64,000 nucleotides of DNA from an uncultured Caryophanales bacterium (lineage in GTDB: Bacteria > Bacillota_I > Bacilli_A > RFN20 > CAG-826). Shown here piece by piece: positions 1 through 6,935 of the stretch. The stretch covers positions 65,557 through 129,556 of the forward strand of contig CAMJWS010000001.1 in the NCBI GenBank assembly GCA_946409515.1, given 5' to 3'. Position 1 is the stretch's first letter; the number at the start of each line of letters is the position of its first letter. A program made the position numbers and the translations under genes. The notes below the pieces were generated by a model. It saw nothing but the letters and a program-made list of their open reading frames with translations, was not told the DNA's origin and did not search any database.

Positions 1-532
1 AACCAACAGCGTGGAAGAAATGTTTAGCTCTTAACTTAGCGATTGATAAATAGATAATCCAGACTAAGTAAATGAATGCGGTAACATGAGAAGAATATCT
101 AAGTGGACCACCTAAAAAATTGAGGTGTGTTGAATCTTCACTATAAACTAAGCGATATACATAGGTTTTAATGCCTGGAATAAAAGCACCAGACAAAATG
201 ATTAAATTGATTACTAATGGTATAGCAGTTAACAAAGTTTGTTTCTTGGTGAGTTTTGTGCCACACAAAATGATAAATAAGAACACTAATGTTGGACGAA
301 TAGTATAGCCAATCCAAGAAGTAATGGTTGCTAAAACTGGTAAGCAATTATCTTTACTAAAGTCTTCAATAATGTTCGCTACTGAAAGAAACAATGTCGC
401 GGAAACAATGAGAATCATACAGATACTCATTTTCTTGTTCGTTTTAAAACGTTGTATGGAAATGACATAGATGACACTTGCCGCACATAGTAGGATGAAA
501 TATCTAACGATGTAATCAAATACGTAGCTCAT
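1..532 (-). CDS. Multi-spanning membrane protein, N-terminal part (cut by window edge)
   Basis: The frame is open from an ATG at 532 to base 1 and gives 177 residues with no stop. The protein is strongly hydrophobic, with about five membrane segments separated by short loops (FKTNKK, CGTKLTKK, then a longer loop before LGGPLRYSSH). The layout resembles the 7TM N-terminal regions of Gram-positive sensor histidine kinases or GGDEF proteins, but the output domain would lie left of the window, so function is open. A hairpin terminator for the next gene separates it from the hydrolase upstream. Confidence 0.6.
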   Translation of the reverse strand, partial: MSYVFDYIVRYFILLCAASVIYVISIQRFKTNKKMSICMILIVSATLFLSVANIIEDFSKDNCLPVLATITSWIGYTIRPTLVFLFIILCGTKLTKKQTLLTAIPLVINLIILSGAFIPGIKTYVYRLVYSEDSTHLNFLGGPLRYSSHVTAFIYLVWIIYLSIAKLRAKHFFHAVG

Positions 533-603
533 GTATATATGTGTATAATTTTATGCGTTGAGCGAGTGTGCGCAAGTTAAAATTTCGAAAATGTGGGCAA
601 ATA

Positions 604-633
604 ACAAAAAAATTGAGCGTTTTTCACTCAATT
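604..633 (-). terminator. Rho-independent terminator of the hydrolase gene
   Basis: The 7-bp stem AATTGAG/CTCAATT at 611-633 is followed on the minus strand by a run of seven T. It lies 54 bases past the stop of the gene ending at 687. Confidence 0.7.
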
Positions 634-686
634 ATCTCTTTTTTTAAAAAGAAATGTTACAGATTTGCAAATCTGAAAACAATTAA

Positions 687-1616
687 TTATTTCTCGATGA
701 AATCCACTATTTCGTCAAATAATTGCTCGTCTTGTTCCACTAATTTTGCTAATGAAACATCCTTAAAATAGGCAATTCTATCTTCATCAGTTTGAATCTT
801 TTTCTCGTTTAGTAAAGCATAGTATTTGCCAAAGACACTATCCATATAACTAATAGCGGCATCAGTGTAGTTTGGATTATGCTTTCTACCTTCATATCTC
901 TTGGTTTTGATATGTGGGTTTTTGATACCCTCTATGACCTTTAAAGACATACCATATGGCACCATTTGGTCATCAACGGACTGAATGACAAAAACATCAT
1001 CAGTGGTATTTTCTAAGTATTTTGGGATATTAATATCAAAGATTTCCCTATCAACTTTTCGTTCATAACGAAGTAAGTGTTTGGTGATAAATTTTGATTT
1101 AGTATTGAGCTGTAACAATGGTTCTATTTGTATGATTGGTGAGATAGCCACTACTTTGGTAATATCTTTTCTCAAACACAAAGTGTTTAAAGCGGTATAG
1201 CCACCCATTGAATGACCCATTAAAATGATTTGCTCTTTGAGGTTTAAATGATTCAATAAATCAATCACATCTCTAGTGGGTTTATTTAATGAACCAAGAT
1301 ATTTACCACCTGATTCACCACATCCCGCAAAGTCTAAAGTTAAGACTTTATAGCCACGTCTTGCTAAGGCTTCTATTTCCGCCATATAAGCGGTATGACC
1401 GGGACCCATGCCATGACAGAATAAAATGATTTTATCCTTCTTAAAGTTAGCGTAATAATAGAAGAAATATCTAATATTAATTCCGTAGGAATTAGTAAAA
1501 CAGTAGTCCTCACACTTAAAGTCCTTAAAATCCGTGTACGAATAATAAGGAATTCCGACTTCTTTATCGTAGCGATGTACGAAGTATTTAATGTAATGAT
1601 TAACAATAAATCCCAT
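687..1616 (-). CDS. Alpha/beta hydrolase, serine hydrolase family
   Basis: 309 residues with a complete alpha/beta-hydrolase core. HGMG at 68-71 is the likely oxyanion loop, DFAGCGESGG follows at 95-104, and the nucleophile elbow GHSMGG at 134-139 gives Ser136. Asp215 or Asp216 (SVDD) and His246 (GRKHNP) complete a plausible triad. There is no signal peptide, so it should be cytosolic; the first 50 residues are aromatic-rich. Substrate cannot be told; esterase, acylglycerol lipase or peptidase are all possible. The start ATG has no Shine-Dalgarno, and a TATACT -10 box at 1624-1629 leaves only 7 bases before it, suggesting a leaderless mRNA. Confidence 0.85.
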   Translation of the reverse strand: MGFIVNHYIKYFVHRYDKEVGIPYYSYTDFKDFKCEDYCFTNSYGINIRYFFYYYANFKKDKIILFCHGMGPGHTAYMAEIEALARRGYKVLTLDFAGCGESGGKYLGSLNKPTRDVIDLLNHLNLKEQIILMGHSMGGYTALNTLCLRKDITKVVAISPIIQIEPLLQLNTKSKFITKHLLRYERKVDREIFDINIPKYLENTTDDVFVIQSVDDQMVPYGMSLKVIEGIKNPHIKTKRYEGRKHNPNYTDAAISYMDSVFGKYYALLNEKKIQTDEDRIAYFKDVSLAKLVEQDEQLFDEIVDFIEK

Positions 1617-1666
1617 GGACTATAGTATAGCAAGTGTGCTTAGTATTTTCACTTCTTCTATTTTGT

Positions 1667-1701
1667 TTGTTTTACTTAATTATTTGTTAGATAATTGAGT
1701 C
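1667..1701 (+). promoter_or_regulatory. Leaderless-type promoter of the acetyltransferase gene
   Basis: TTGTTT at 1667-1672, a 17-bp spacer and GATAAT at 1690-1695, followed by 6 bases and the ATG at 1702. No Shine-Dalgarno sequence is present. Confidence 0.6.
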
Positions 1702-2319
1702 ATGAGCGAAAAAGAAAAAATGTTACAAGGGAAAATCTATGATTCCCTTGAAAAACAATTATATGACCGTCGTGTCTTAATGAGCGATGTCTGTATCAAA
1801 TATAACAACTTGCCAGAAGCCCATCCTGAAAGAGCTAAACTCTTAAAAGAGATTTTCCCACATAGTGATGAATCTTTATTTGTGAGAGGTCCAGTCTTCG
1901 TAGACTATGGTGAAAATACTTATTTTGGTAAGACTGTTTATTTTAACTTTAACTTAGTTATATTAGATGTCTGTCCAGTCCATATCGGTAATAACTGCTT
2001 CTTTGGACCAAATATCTCAATATTAACCGCGCTTCATTCCTTAGTGGCTTCCGAAAGAGAATTATACTTTGATGAAGAAAAGGGCTATGTCACTGATAGA
2101 GAATACGGTGCCCCTATCACTATTGGTAATGATTGCTGGTTTGGAGGCAATGTCACTATCTTACCAGGCGTCACAATTCACGATAACGTGGTTGTAGGTG
2201 CTGGATCGGTCGTTACCCATGACTTAGAAAGTGGCTGGGTCTACGCTGGTAATCCAGCAAAGAAGATTAAAGAAATTAAAAAAGAAGACTCCATTTTTCT
2301 TAAGAAAGAACTATGGTAA
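1702..2319 (+). CDS. Sugar O-acetyltransferase, maltose/galactoside acetyltransferase family
   Basis: 205 residues. An N-terminal helical region with the family-type YNNLPEAHPERAKLL segment is followed by a left-handed beta-helix of hexapeptide repeats (IGNNCFFGPN, IGNDCWFGGN, VVVGAGSVV). His112 in TALHSL fits the catalytic His of LacA/Maa enzymes. Enzymes of this family transfer acetyl from acetyl-CoA to the 6-hydroxyl of sugars in the cytosol. The gene stands alone and faces the convergent XRE gene. Its own 3' end forms one arm of the terminator. Exact sugar unknown. Confidence 0.88.
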   Translation: MSEKEKMLQGKIYDSLEKQLYDRRVLMSDVCIKYNNLPEAHPERAKLLKEIFPHSDESLFVRGPVFVDYGENTYFGKTVYFNFNLVILDVCPVHIGNNCFFGPNISILTALHSLVASERELYFDEEKGYVTDREYGAPITIGNDCWFGGNVTILPGVTIHDNVVVGAGSVVTHDLESGWVYAGNPAKKIKEIKKEDSIFLKKELW

Positions 2320-2337
2320 AGTCTTCTTTTCTTTTTT
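2281..2337 (+). terminator. Terminator overlapping the acetyltransferase stop codon
   Basis: Stem AAAGAAGACT (2281-2290) with AGTCTTCTTT (2320-2329), an inner CCAT/ATGG pairing and a palindromic TTTCTTAAGAAA core, then a T-rich tract. The stop codon TAA lies inside the hairpin. Confidence 0.7.
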
Positions 2338-2402
2338 ATTAAATACTCTTTTCACTACTAGTCTCTTGAACTAGAAATGGCATATATATCATAACAAAAA
2401 AT

Positions 2403-2501
2403 AAAAGGACTGACACATTGTATCAATCCTATTTAGCTAAGTTGGCAAGGATTTCCAATAATGATACAAACCGAACACTTTGAAGCATTTGTCGAGCACT
2501 A
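2403..2501 (-). repeat. 3'-UTR/terminator module, copy 1 (behind XRE gene)
   Basis: A 33-bp core at 2403-2435 is identical to those at 3061-3093 and 4498-4530 and forms a hairpin (AGGAYTGA/TCAGTCCT then T-run on minus) able to terminate the XRE transcript. Exactly 63 bases separate the core from the stop codon TAG (2499-2501), as in copy 2. An ungapped alignment of those 63 bases matches copy 2 at about 35 positions, with blocks CTAA, TGGCA and ATACAAAC. Confidence 0.8.
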
Positions 2502-2945
2502 TTGTTTTTCTTTCCAATATTTGAGATTTGGAAGCATTCCTCTCATATAAGTTCTGGCTTGGTCTTCAGGAAAACCCTGAGCGACCATATGAGGAATGCA
2601 TGTGTTGATTAAATCGTCCATATTGTCGTAAGTGAATTTCTCGTCGTGATAGCACCACTGACAATAGTCTTCATTGAATGAACCATCTTTTTCTTTACTC
2701 ATTAATGAATCTTGTAAAGGCATGCCACAACATTGGCACACTAATTGTCTCGGTGATCCTAAAAGAGTGTTAATTGACACATCAAATAGTTTAGATAGTA
2801 GTTTTAATGTTTCAGTATTTGGTGTGGTTTCACCGGTTTCCCATCTTGAAACAGCTTGTCTAGTAACCATTACTTTTTCCGCGAGTTCTTCTTGGGATAA
2901 ATTATTCTTTGTTCTTAATTCTAATAATATGTCTTTAGTTTCCAT
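2499..2945 (-). CDS. XRE-type HTH regulator with C-terminal zinc ribbon
   Basis: 148 residues. Residues 5-60 are a Cro/CI-type helix-turn-helix (LSQEELAEKVMVTRQAVSRWE). The C-terminal half carries CQCCGMPL at 70-77 and DYCQWCYHDEKF at 93-104, matching the putative zinc-ribbon family often joined to HTH domains; Cys70/72/73/95/98 are candidate ligands. Such proteins are probably DNA-binding regulators sensing metal or redox state, but the ligand is unknown. A GAGGT ribosome site precedes the ATG. Three dyads lie upstream (2991-3050), consistent with autoregulation, and the gene ends exactly at a repeated 3'-UTR module. Confidence 0.85.
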   Translation of the reverse strand: METKDILLELRTKNNLSQEELAEKVMVTRQAVSRWETGETTPNTETLKLLSKLFDVSINTLLGSPRQLVCQCCGMPLQDSLMSKEKDGSFNEDYCQWCYHDEKFTYDNMDDLINTCIPHMVAQGFPEDQARTYMRGMLPNLKYWKEKQ

Positions 2946-2964
2946 CTTGCTTACCTCTACCTAT

Positions 2965-2992
2965 ATTTTAGTATTAAAAAATTCCCTATCAA
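2965..2992 (-). promoter_or_regulatory. Promoter of the XRE/zinc-ribbon gene
   Basis: On the minus strand TTGATA (2987-2992), a 16-bp spacer and TAAAAT (2965-2970), about 20 bases before the start codon, with a GAGGT ribosome site between. Confidence 0.65.
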
Positions 2993-3050
2993 GCAACCCG
3001 CTGTTGCTTTTTAAACAACTGGCAGTTGTCCACAAATTGTAGACATCTGC
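2991..3050. promoter_or_regulatory. Cluster of three dyad symmetries upstream of the XRE promoter
   Basis: AAGCAAC-5-GTTGCTT (2991-3009), the 15-bp palindrome ACAACTG-G-CAGTTGT (3016-3030), and a 29-bp dyad (3022-3050) with arms GCAGTTGTCCACAA and GCAGATGTCTACAA, matching at 12 of 14 positions around a single central base. They lie directly upstream of the -35 box and are good operator candidates. A GCAGTTGTCTACAA half-site recurs at 39760-39773. Confidence 0.55.
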
Positions 3051-3060
3051 ATCAAAAATA

Positions 3061-3159
3061 AAAAGGACTGACACATTGTATCAATCCTATTTAACTAAAA
3101 TGGCAGTGTTTCAGTGTTTTAATACAAACAGAACATCCACAATCACAGACCGAACGCTA
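3061..3159 (-). repeat. 3'-UTR/terminator module, copy 2 (behind Vat-like gene)
   Basis: Identical 33-bp terminator core at 3061-3093, then 63 bases to the stop codon TAG at 3157-3159, the same spacing as copy 1. It terminates the minus-strand transcript of the acetyltransferase gene. Confidence 0.8.
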
Positions 3160-3801
3160 TTTCTTTAATAGCTTTTTAAGCTCTTTTTTGCTTTGCTCTA
3201 AATCCCCAGTAAGCAATGGGATTAGTTTTTTGATTTCTTCAATATCTTTGTCCCACCACTTGAATTCCAAAAGAAGATCAATTGTTTCTTTATCAAATCT
3301 ATATTTTTTAATAACTGCGGGATTACCTGCGACAACCGCATATGGAGGAACGTCTTTCGCTACTACTGCATTAGCGCCTATAATCGCGCCATCACCAATA
3401 TGGACTCCTGGTAGAATTGTGGCGTTTTGACCAATCCATACATCATTACCTACGACTGTATCTCCACGGTTTCCTCTATCTCCGAATGGCCTAGATAGAC
3501 CTTTGAATTCATCAATGATTTCAAAAGGATAAGTTGTTAAACAATCTAACATGTGATTAGCACCATTCATGATAAATTCCACGCCTCTTGCTATAGCAAC
3601 AAACTTGCCTATGATAAGTTTGTCGCCCATAAAATCGTAATGATGAGTGACGTGTTTTTCAAACGATTCTGGTCCTTCATCCATATCATCATAATATGAA
3701 TAATCACCCACAATAATGTTTGGTCTAGTGATTACACTTTTGATATAACAAAAAGATTTAAATTGTGCATTTGGGTAAATTGGTTTCATTTCTTTTTCCA
3801 T
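3157..3801 (-). CDS. Xenobiotic-type acetyltransferase (Vat/CatB hexapeptide family)
   Basis: 214 residues with the full plan of type B chloramphenicol/streptogramin acetyltransferases: GDYSYYDD near residue 32, a hexapeptide beta-helix with His83 in NGANHML as the likely catalytic base, the [17 protein letters not shown] coil, then the [11 protein letters not shown] turn and a charged C-terminal helix. Family members acetylate streptogramin A, chloramphenicol or native substrates with acetyl-CoA, so resistance cannot be claimed from sequence. A TATCAT box 6 bases before the ATG and no Shine-Dalgarno suggest a leaderless message. It follows the CmpB-like gene by 29 bases. Confidence 0.87.
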   Translation of the reverse strand: MEKEMKPIYPNAQFKSFCYIKSVITRPNIIVGDYSYYDDMDEGPESFEKHVTHHYDFMGDKLIIGKFVAIARGVEFIMNGANHMLDCLTTYPFEIIDEFKGLSRPFGDRGNRGDTVVGNDVWIGQNATILPGVHIGDGAIIGANAVVAKDVPPYAVVAGNPAVIKKYRFDKETIDLLLEFKWWDKDIEEIKKLIPLLTGDLEQSKKELKKLLKK

Positions 3802-3830
3802 AACAATATGATAACAAAAAAATAATCATT

Positions 3831-4457
3831 TTATTTTTCTTTGTTTTGATGAAGTTGCTTAATTCTATTCTTTAATTCTTTCTTAAAGTCTTCAAATCTT
3901 AAATTAGCGATTTCTTTATACTCTTTAAGTTTTGTGGCTAGGTGAATTGAATAGGCGAAATCAACCGCCATTGCGCCCATCATCATCCCCACAAAATATG
4001 TGTAAATTAGGTTTTCGCTAATCCAAGAAATACCTTCCACTAAGAATGGATTTAAAAGGAAATAATATAATGAACCAACGACTAACCATATTAAAGAGAA
4101 TGAAGGACAAATAATGCCCATGATGTTTCCTTTACGGTCACTATAATCCCATAGTTTAACTTTAAGTCCTTTGATAAATATCAAACCAGCGATGAATTCC
4201 ACGACTGTCATACCAACACCGATGATAAGAATGCGAACAATGGTGTCTGCTATTTGATTAGTTATTCCCAGAGGAATATTGCTAACAGCGTATAAGACTA
4301 GAACACCAAAACCATAAATTGGTAAATATGGTCCTGTTAAGAATCCTGGGTTCATCCATTTCTTTTGAGAAACAAATCTTCTAAAAAATAATTCAATTAT
4401 CCACCCTAGTAATGAACCGATGACAAATAATGTTGAAATAATAACTAGATACTTCAT
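3831..4457 (-). CDS. CmpB-type multi-spanning membrane protein
   Basis: 208 residues with about five hydrophobic segments. It opens with GSLLGWIIELFFRR and then NPGFLTGPYLPIYGFG, the hallmark of the family labelled putative ABC-transporter permease CmpB in Firmicutes. The C-terminus is a basic coiled region in the cytosol. Despite the label, no ATPase or binding protein is adjacent and the role is not established. Same strand as the Vat-like gene, 29 bases away. Confidence 0.75.
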   Translation of the reverse strand: MKYLVIISTLFVIGSLLGWIIELFFRRFVSQKKWMNPGFLTGPYLPIYGFGVLVLYAVSNIPLGITNQIADTIVRILIIGVGMTVVEFIAGLIFIKGLKVKLWDYSDRKGNIMGIICPSFSLIWLVVGSLYYFLLNPFLVEGISWISENLIYTYFVGMMMGAMAVDFAYSIHLATKLKEYKEIANLRFEDFKKELKNRIKQLHQNKEK

Positions 4458-4497
4458 ATTGACTGACTTCTATTTCTATTCTAGCACCAATAAAATA

Positions 4498-4530
4498 AAA
4501 AGGACTGACACATTGTATCAATCCTATTTA
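4498..4530 (-). terminator. Terminator of the tRNA-Asn/tRNA-Glu transcript (third copy of the 33-bp core)
   Basis: Identical to the cores at 2403-2435 and 3061-3093; on minus AGGATTGA...TCAGTCCT followed by T5. It lies 7 bases past the tRNA-Glu CCA end. Confidence 0.85.
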
Positions 4531-4537
4531 ATCAAGT

Positions 4538-4614
4538 TGGTGACGAATACGGGATTCGAACCCGTGAATGCATGCGTGAAAGGCATGTGAGTTAAGCCGC
4601 TTCTCCAATTCGCC
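4538..4614 (-). tRNA. tRNA-Glu (anticodon TTC)
   Basis: 77 bases with CCA encoded. Acceptor GGCGAAT/ATTCGTC, anticodon loop CTTTCAC in a CATGC/GCATG stem, T-loop TTCGAAT. Three bases separate it from tRNA-Asn. Confidence 0.95.
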
Positions 4615-4617
4615 AAG

Positions 4618-4693
4618 TGGCGCCTACCGAGGGACTCGAACCCACGACCGATCGGTTAACAGCCGATAGCTCTACCGACTGAGCTAGGTAGGC
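4618..4693 (-). tRNA. tRNA-Asn (anticodon GTT)
   Basis: 76 bases, acceptor GCCTACC/GGTAGGC, anticodon loop CTGTTAA in an ATCGG/CCGAT stem, encoded CCA. First gene of a two-tRNA transcript with tRNA-Glu(TTC). Confidence 0.95.
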
Positions 4694-4761
4694 AACTTGC
4701 AACTACGCTTTTATAAGCGCGTTTAAAATATTAACATGTGAATATTGCAATGACAAGAAAA

Positions 4762-4986
4762 TTATATTTTTTTTGATTCAATTAAATTAACGACGTCGCG
4801 AATTGTCTTTAATTCAACAATTTCATCAGTGGCAAATTCAACATTTAAAGCTTCTTCAATCTTTAACATTGTTTCCACTAAATCCAAAGAATCTAAACCT
4901 AATTCGTCTAGTTTGTCATCATAATTGATTGAGCCAATATTAATGCGATCTTTAATTGCTTCTTTTACGATTTCTAATGCTTCCAT
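4762..4986 (-). CDS. acpP: Acyl carrier protein
   Basis: 74 residues, the usual length and acidity. The LGLDSLDLVE motif places the phosphopantetheine-bearing Ser at residue 33. ACP carries acyl chains in fatty-acid and phospholipid synthesis. It stands alone, away from fab genes. Promoter TTGAAA-17-TAAAAT leaves only about 9 bases between the -10 box and the ATG, with no Shine-Dalgarno. Bacilli often have more than one ACP, so this may be a secondary one. Confidence 0.9.
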   Translation of the reverse strand: MEALEIVKEAIKDRINIGSINYDDKLDELGLDSLDLVETMLKIEEALNVEFATDEIVELKTIRDVVNLIESKKI

Positions 4987-5033
4987 ATCAAAACTATTTT
5001 ACAAGTGTAACTACTTATTTTCAATATCAAAAA

Positions 5034-5054
5034 AACGGCCTTATCCAAGCCGTT
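5034..5054 (-). terminator. Terminator of the Tad-like operon
   Basis: Stem AACGGC/GCCGTT followed on the minus strand by T7; it starts 6 bases past the stop of the small pilin gene. Confidence 0.85.
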
Positions 5055-5059
5055 ATTTT

Positions 5060-5221
5060 TTAGAAAGTTAGCATTGCTGGTCTTGAGGTAATTGCCTTAG
5101 CCATTTCCGCAGAAACCGAATCGGTCATGTTCGAGAAAACACCGGCCAAAGCGCCCGCAATAGCACCAAAGACAATAATAACTAAGATGATGCCAAGTAA
5201 TTGTCCTTTAATCTCTGACAT
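5060..5221 (-). CDS. Flp-like small pilin subunit
   Basis: 53 residues. A short polar start (MSEIKGQ) is followed by a roughly 22-residue hydrophobic helix (LLGIILVIIVFGAIAGALAG) and a polar tail ending RPAMLTF. Size, hydrophobic helix and place as last gene of a CpaF-TadB-TadC operon fit the major Flp-type pilin. The typical Flp cleavage site with Glu five residues after the scissile Gly is not seen, so processing is uncertain. AAAGGAG lies 9 bases upstream; 14 bases follow the previous stop, and the operon terminator comes next. Confidence 0.7.
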   Translation of the reverse strand: MSEIKGQLLGIILVIIVFGAIAGALAGVFSNMTDSVSAEMAKAITSRPAMLTF

Positions 5222-5235
5222 AAATACACTCCTTT

Positions 5236-5577
5236 CTAGCCATAGAATCCCACGACTGTCATACGTGAAATCACAATGGTCATTTCTTGCTTGTCAATAA
5301 TCATTGGATGATACTTCGTGGATATCGAATAAGTGATTTCTTCCCCAAATGTTGGTGTCAAATTAATCGGGCAATCAAAATCTACATAATAGGATGATTC
5401 GACGTAGTTAATAAATTCCTCATCGATGACACCTGAACGTGATATTAAATATGAAATATTGTTAGCCTTTGAATCTAATGAACTATAGACACTTTGGATA
5501 GAAATAAGATCCGCTCCAAAGAGAAAGAATATCGCAACAAAAACCATGGATAAAATAAGACCGATTTTATATGACAT
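5236..5577 (-). CDS. TadE-like minor pilin / pseudopilin
   Basis: 113 residues: an N-terminal membrane segment (residues 5-27) and a small extracytoplasmic domain with mixed charge and no cysteine pair in the usual place. One membrane helix plus an outward domain is typical of TadE/F-type minor pilins, but sequence identity to a named family is not evident by eye. It overlaps the end of tadC by 11 bases, has a GGGGGAT ribosome site, and precedes the Flp-like gene. Confidence 0.6.
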   Translation of the reverse strand: MSYKIGLILSMVFVAIFFLFGADLISIQSVYSSLDSKANNISYLISRSGVIDEEFINYVESSYYVDFDCPINLTPTFGEEITYSISTKYHPMIIDKQEMTIVISRMTVVGFYG

Positions 5578-6241
5578 TCATTAAATCCCCCAATACGGAA
5601 ATAATAGATATGGTGAGTGTCACTGTTATCGCGCCTGCGCCTATTAAAGGAAAAGTAGACATATTGCCTAACGACTTCTCTTTTTGTTCCTTCATTTCTT
5701 TTTGTCTATTTCTCGCTATTTCATCAAAGATGACATCAAACTGGGCCAATTGTTCATTGCTTTCTCCTTGATCCACCATTTGATAAATGGAAAGTAATAA
5801 ACTATGGCTTGATAGTTGTTCAAAGTTATTAGCGAAGTTCACAAATGGTTGAACAGATTTATCGTTATCTATTTCTTTTAATAAGGTTTCAATCTTGTCT
5901 TTCATCCAAGAAGAACAATAAGGAATTAATAGATTAAACGATTGATAAACGTTGTTTTTGTTTCTGATATAAACCTCAAAATAAGTGATGAGGGTAATTA
6001 GCTCATTTTCACGTGCTTTAATAAGCATCTTTTTCTTATCGTTATAACGGGTTAATAGCATATAATCCGCGACCAATAAGGCGATAAGAATCATGATGGT
6101 ATACATGATGTTTTTAAGGAAATAAAAAATTAAAGCCGCTCCTAGAAGTAAAGCAAGGGTGATTAGGACTATTTTTAGTATCTCTTTTCTATATGAGAGG
6201 CCGACAAATTCAATTGTGTCTTTTAGTTTATTTTTCATCAT
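5567..6241 (-). CDS. tadC: TadC-like pilus assembly platform protein
   Basis: 224 residues. Two close membrane helices near residues 22-65 are followed by a soluble helical domain (ELITLITYFEVYIRNKNNVYQSF) and a C-terminal membrane segment, the arrangement of type II secretion F-domain proteins. TadB and TadC form the inner-membrane platform turned by the CpaF ATPase. It overlaps tadB by 14 bases and has a GGAGGG site. Shorter than typical TadC (about 290-320), so it may be a reduced form. Confidence 0.75.
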   Translation of the reverse strand: MMKNKLKDTIEFVGLSYRKEILKIVLITLALLLGAALIFYFLKNIMYTIMILIALLVADYMLLTRYNDKKKMLIKARENELITLITYFEVYIRNKNNVYQSFNLLIPYCSSWMKDKIETLLKEIDNDKSVQPFVNFANNFEQLSSHSLLLSIYQMVDQGESNEQLAQFDVIFDEIARNRQKEMKEQKEKSLGNMSTFPLIGAGAITVTLTISIISVLGDLMNVI

Positions 6242-6935
6242 CTTTATAGCCCTCCAATGAAACGTTGGTGATACGAGTAACCATGATATAAAAAGAGAGA
6301 AGTACGAATATGAAAAGAACCACTACTGCGACCTGGAAAAATAAAGCGTGAATAATGCGGGCATAAAACTGTGATAAAGCAAATCTTAAGGAAGTAAGAA
6401 TTGTTAGTGTAATACCCCAAAGAGTAAAGAACTCAATGAGCTTTGAACGATGTACTGATTCACAGTGAAGTAAGTATTCTTCTTTTAGCCTTACTTGGTT
6501 AATAAGATATTGGCTCATTATGAGAATATCTCCACCCTGCTCTCTCCAGACTTTGATGGTATCGAGAAATAGATGGTATAAATCAAATTTAAAGTATTTA
6601 CACAAGTAAGAGAGCTTTTCTTCCTCGTCCAAATCTTTAATAGAGTCCATCACTTCTTTCACTTCTTTATCAGCGGTTCCATAGCTACTTTCTCTTGCGG
6701 CGCTTAACGAACCTTTGATGCTCAAAGAAATTAGATAAGAATTAATGAACTGATAGCACTGATGGTAACGACGAGCTTTCTTTTGGTACTTGTCTAGTAG
6801 CCTTTTAATAAGGAAAACAAGAAATATAAATGTAATCAGGAATATTGATATTGCTGAGAAGATGTTTTCGCTTGTTATAAATATCAAACCGGCGAAGGCT
6901 AATGAAACAAGAACACCAATCAATAAAAAGTTCAT
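6228..6935 (-). CDS. tadB: TadB-like pilus assembly platform protein
   Basis: 235 residues. Two N-terminal membrane helices (about 4-45), a cytosolic helical F-domain with the conserved-type REQGGDILIMSQYLINQVRLKEE stretch near 130-155, and two C-terminal helices. This is the partner of the following TadC-like protein. The ATG overlaps the cpaF stop (ATGA) and follows an AGGAGG site, so translation is coupled. Confidence 0.78.
   Translation of the reverse strand: MNFLLIGVLVSLAFAGLIFITSENIFSAISIFLITFIFLVFLIKRLLDKYQKKARRYHQCYQFINSYLISLSIKGSLSAARESSYGTADKEVKEVMDSIKDLDEEEKLSYLCKYFKFDLYHLFLDTIKVWREQGGDILIMSQYLINQVRLKEEYLLHCESVHRSKLIEFFTLWGITLTILTSLRFALSQFYARIIHALFFQVAVVVLFIFVLLSFYIMVTRITNVSLEGYKDDEK

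Noticed and set aside
568-771. Plus-strand 67-codon frame
   Set aside because: It overlaps the terminator and the end of the well-supported minus-strand hydrolase gene; no ribosome site, low-complexity Ser/Phe/Lys content.
2436-2498. tRNA fossil between terminator core and XRE stop codon
   Set aside because: AAGTTGG next to the core resembles a CCA end, but no acceptor or T-arm can be folded at the right spacing; reported only as a repeated 3'-UTR module.
3157-3801. Antibiotic resistance gene call
   Set aside because: Family membership (Vat/CatB) is clear, but many members act on other substrates; resistance cannot be concluded from sequence.
2403-4530. Integron attC array
   Set aside because: The repeats lack the R'/R'' core sites (GTTRRRY) and bulged palindromes of attC, and no integrase is seen; the core acts as a plain terminator.
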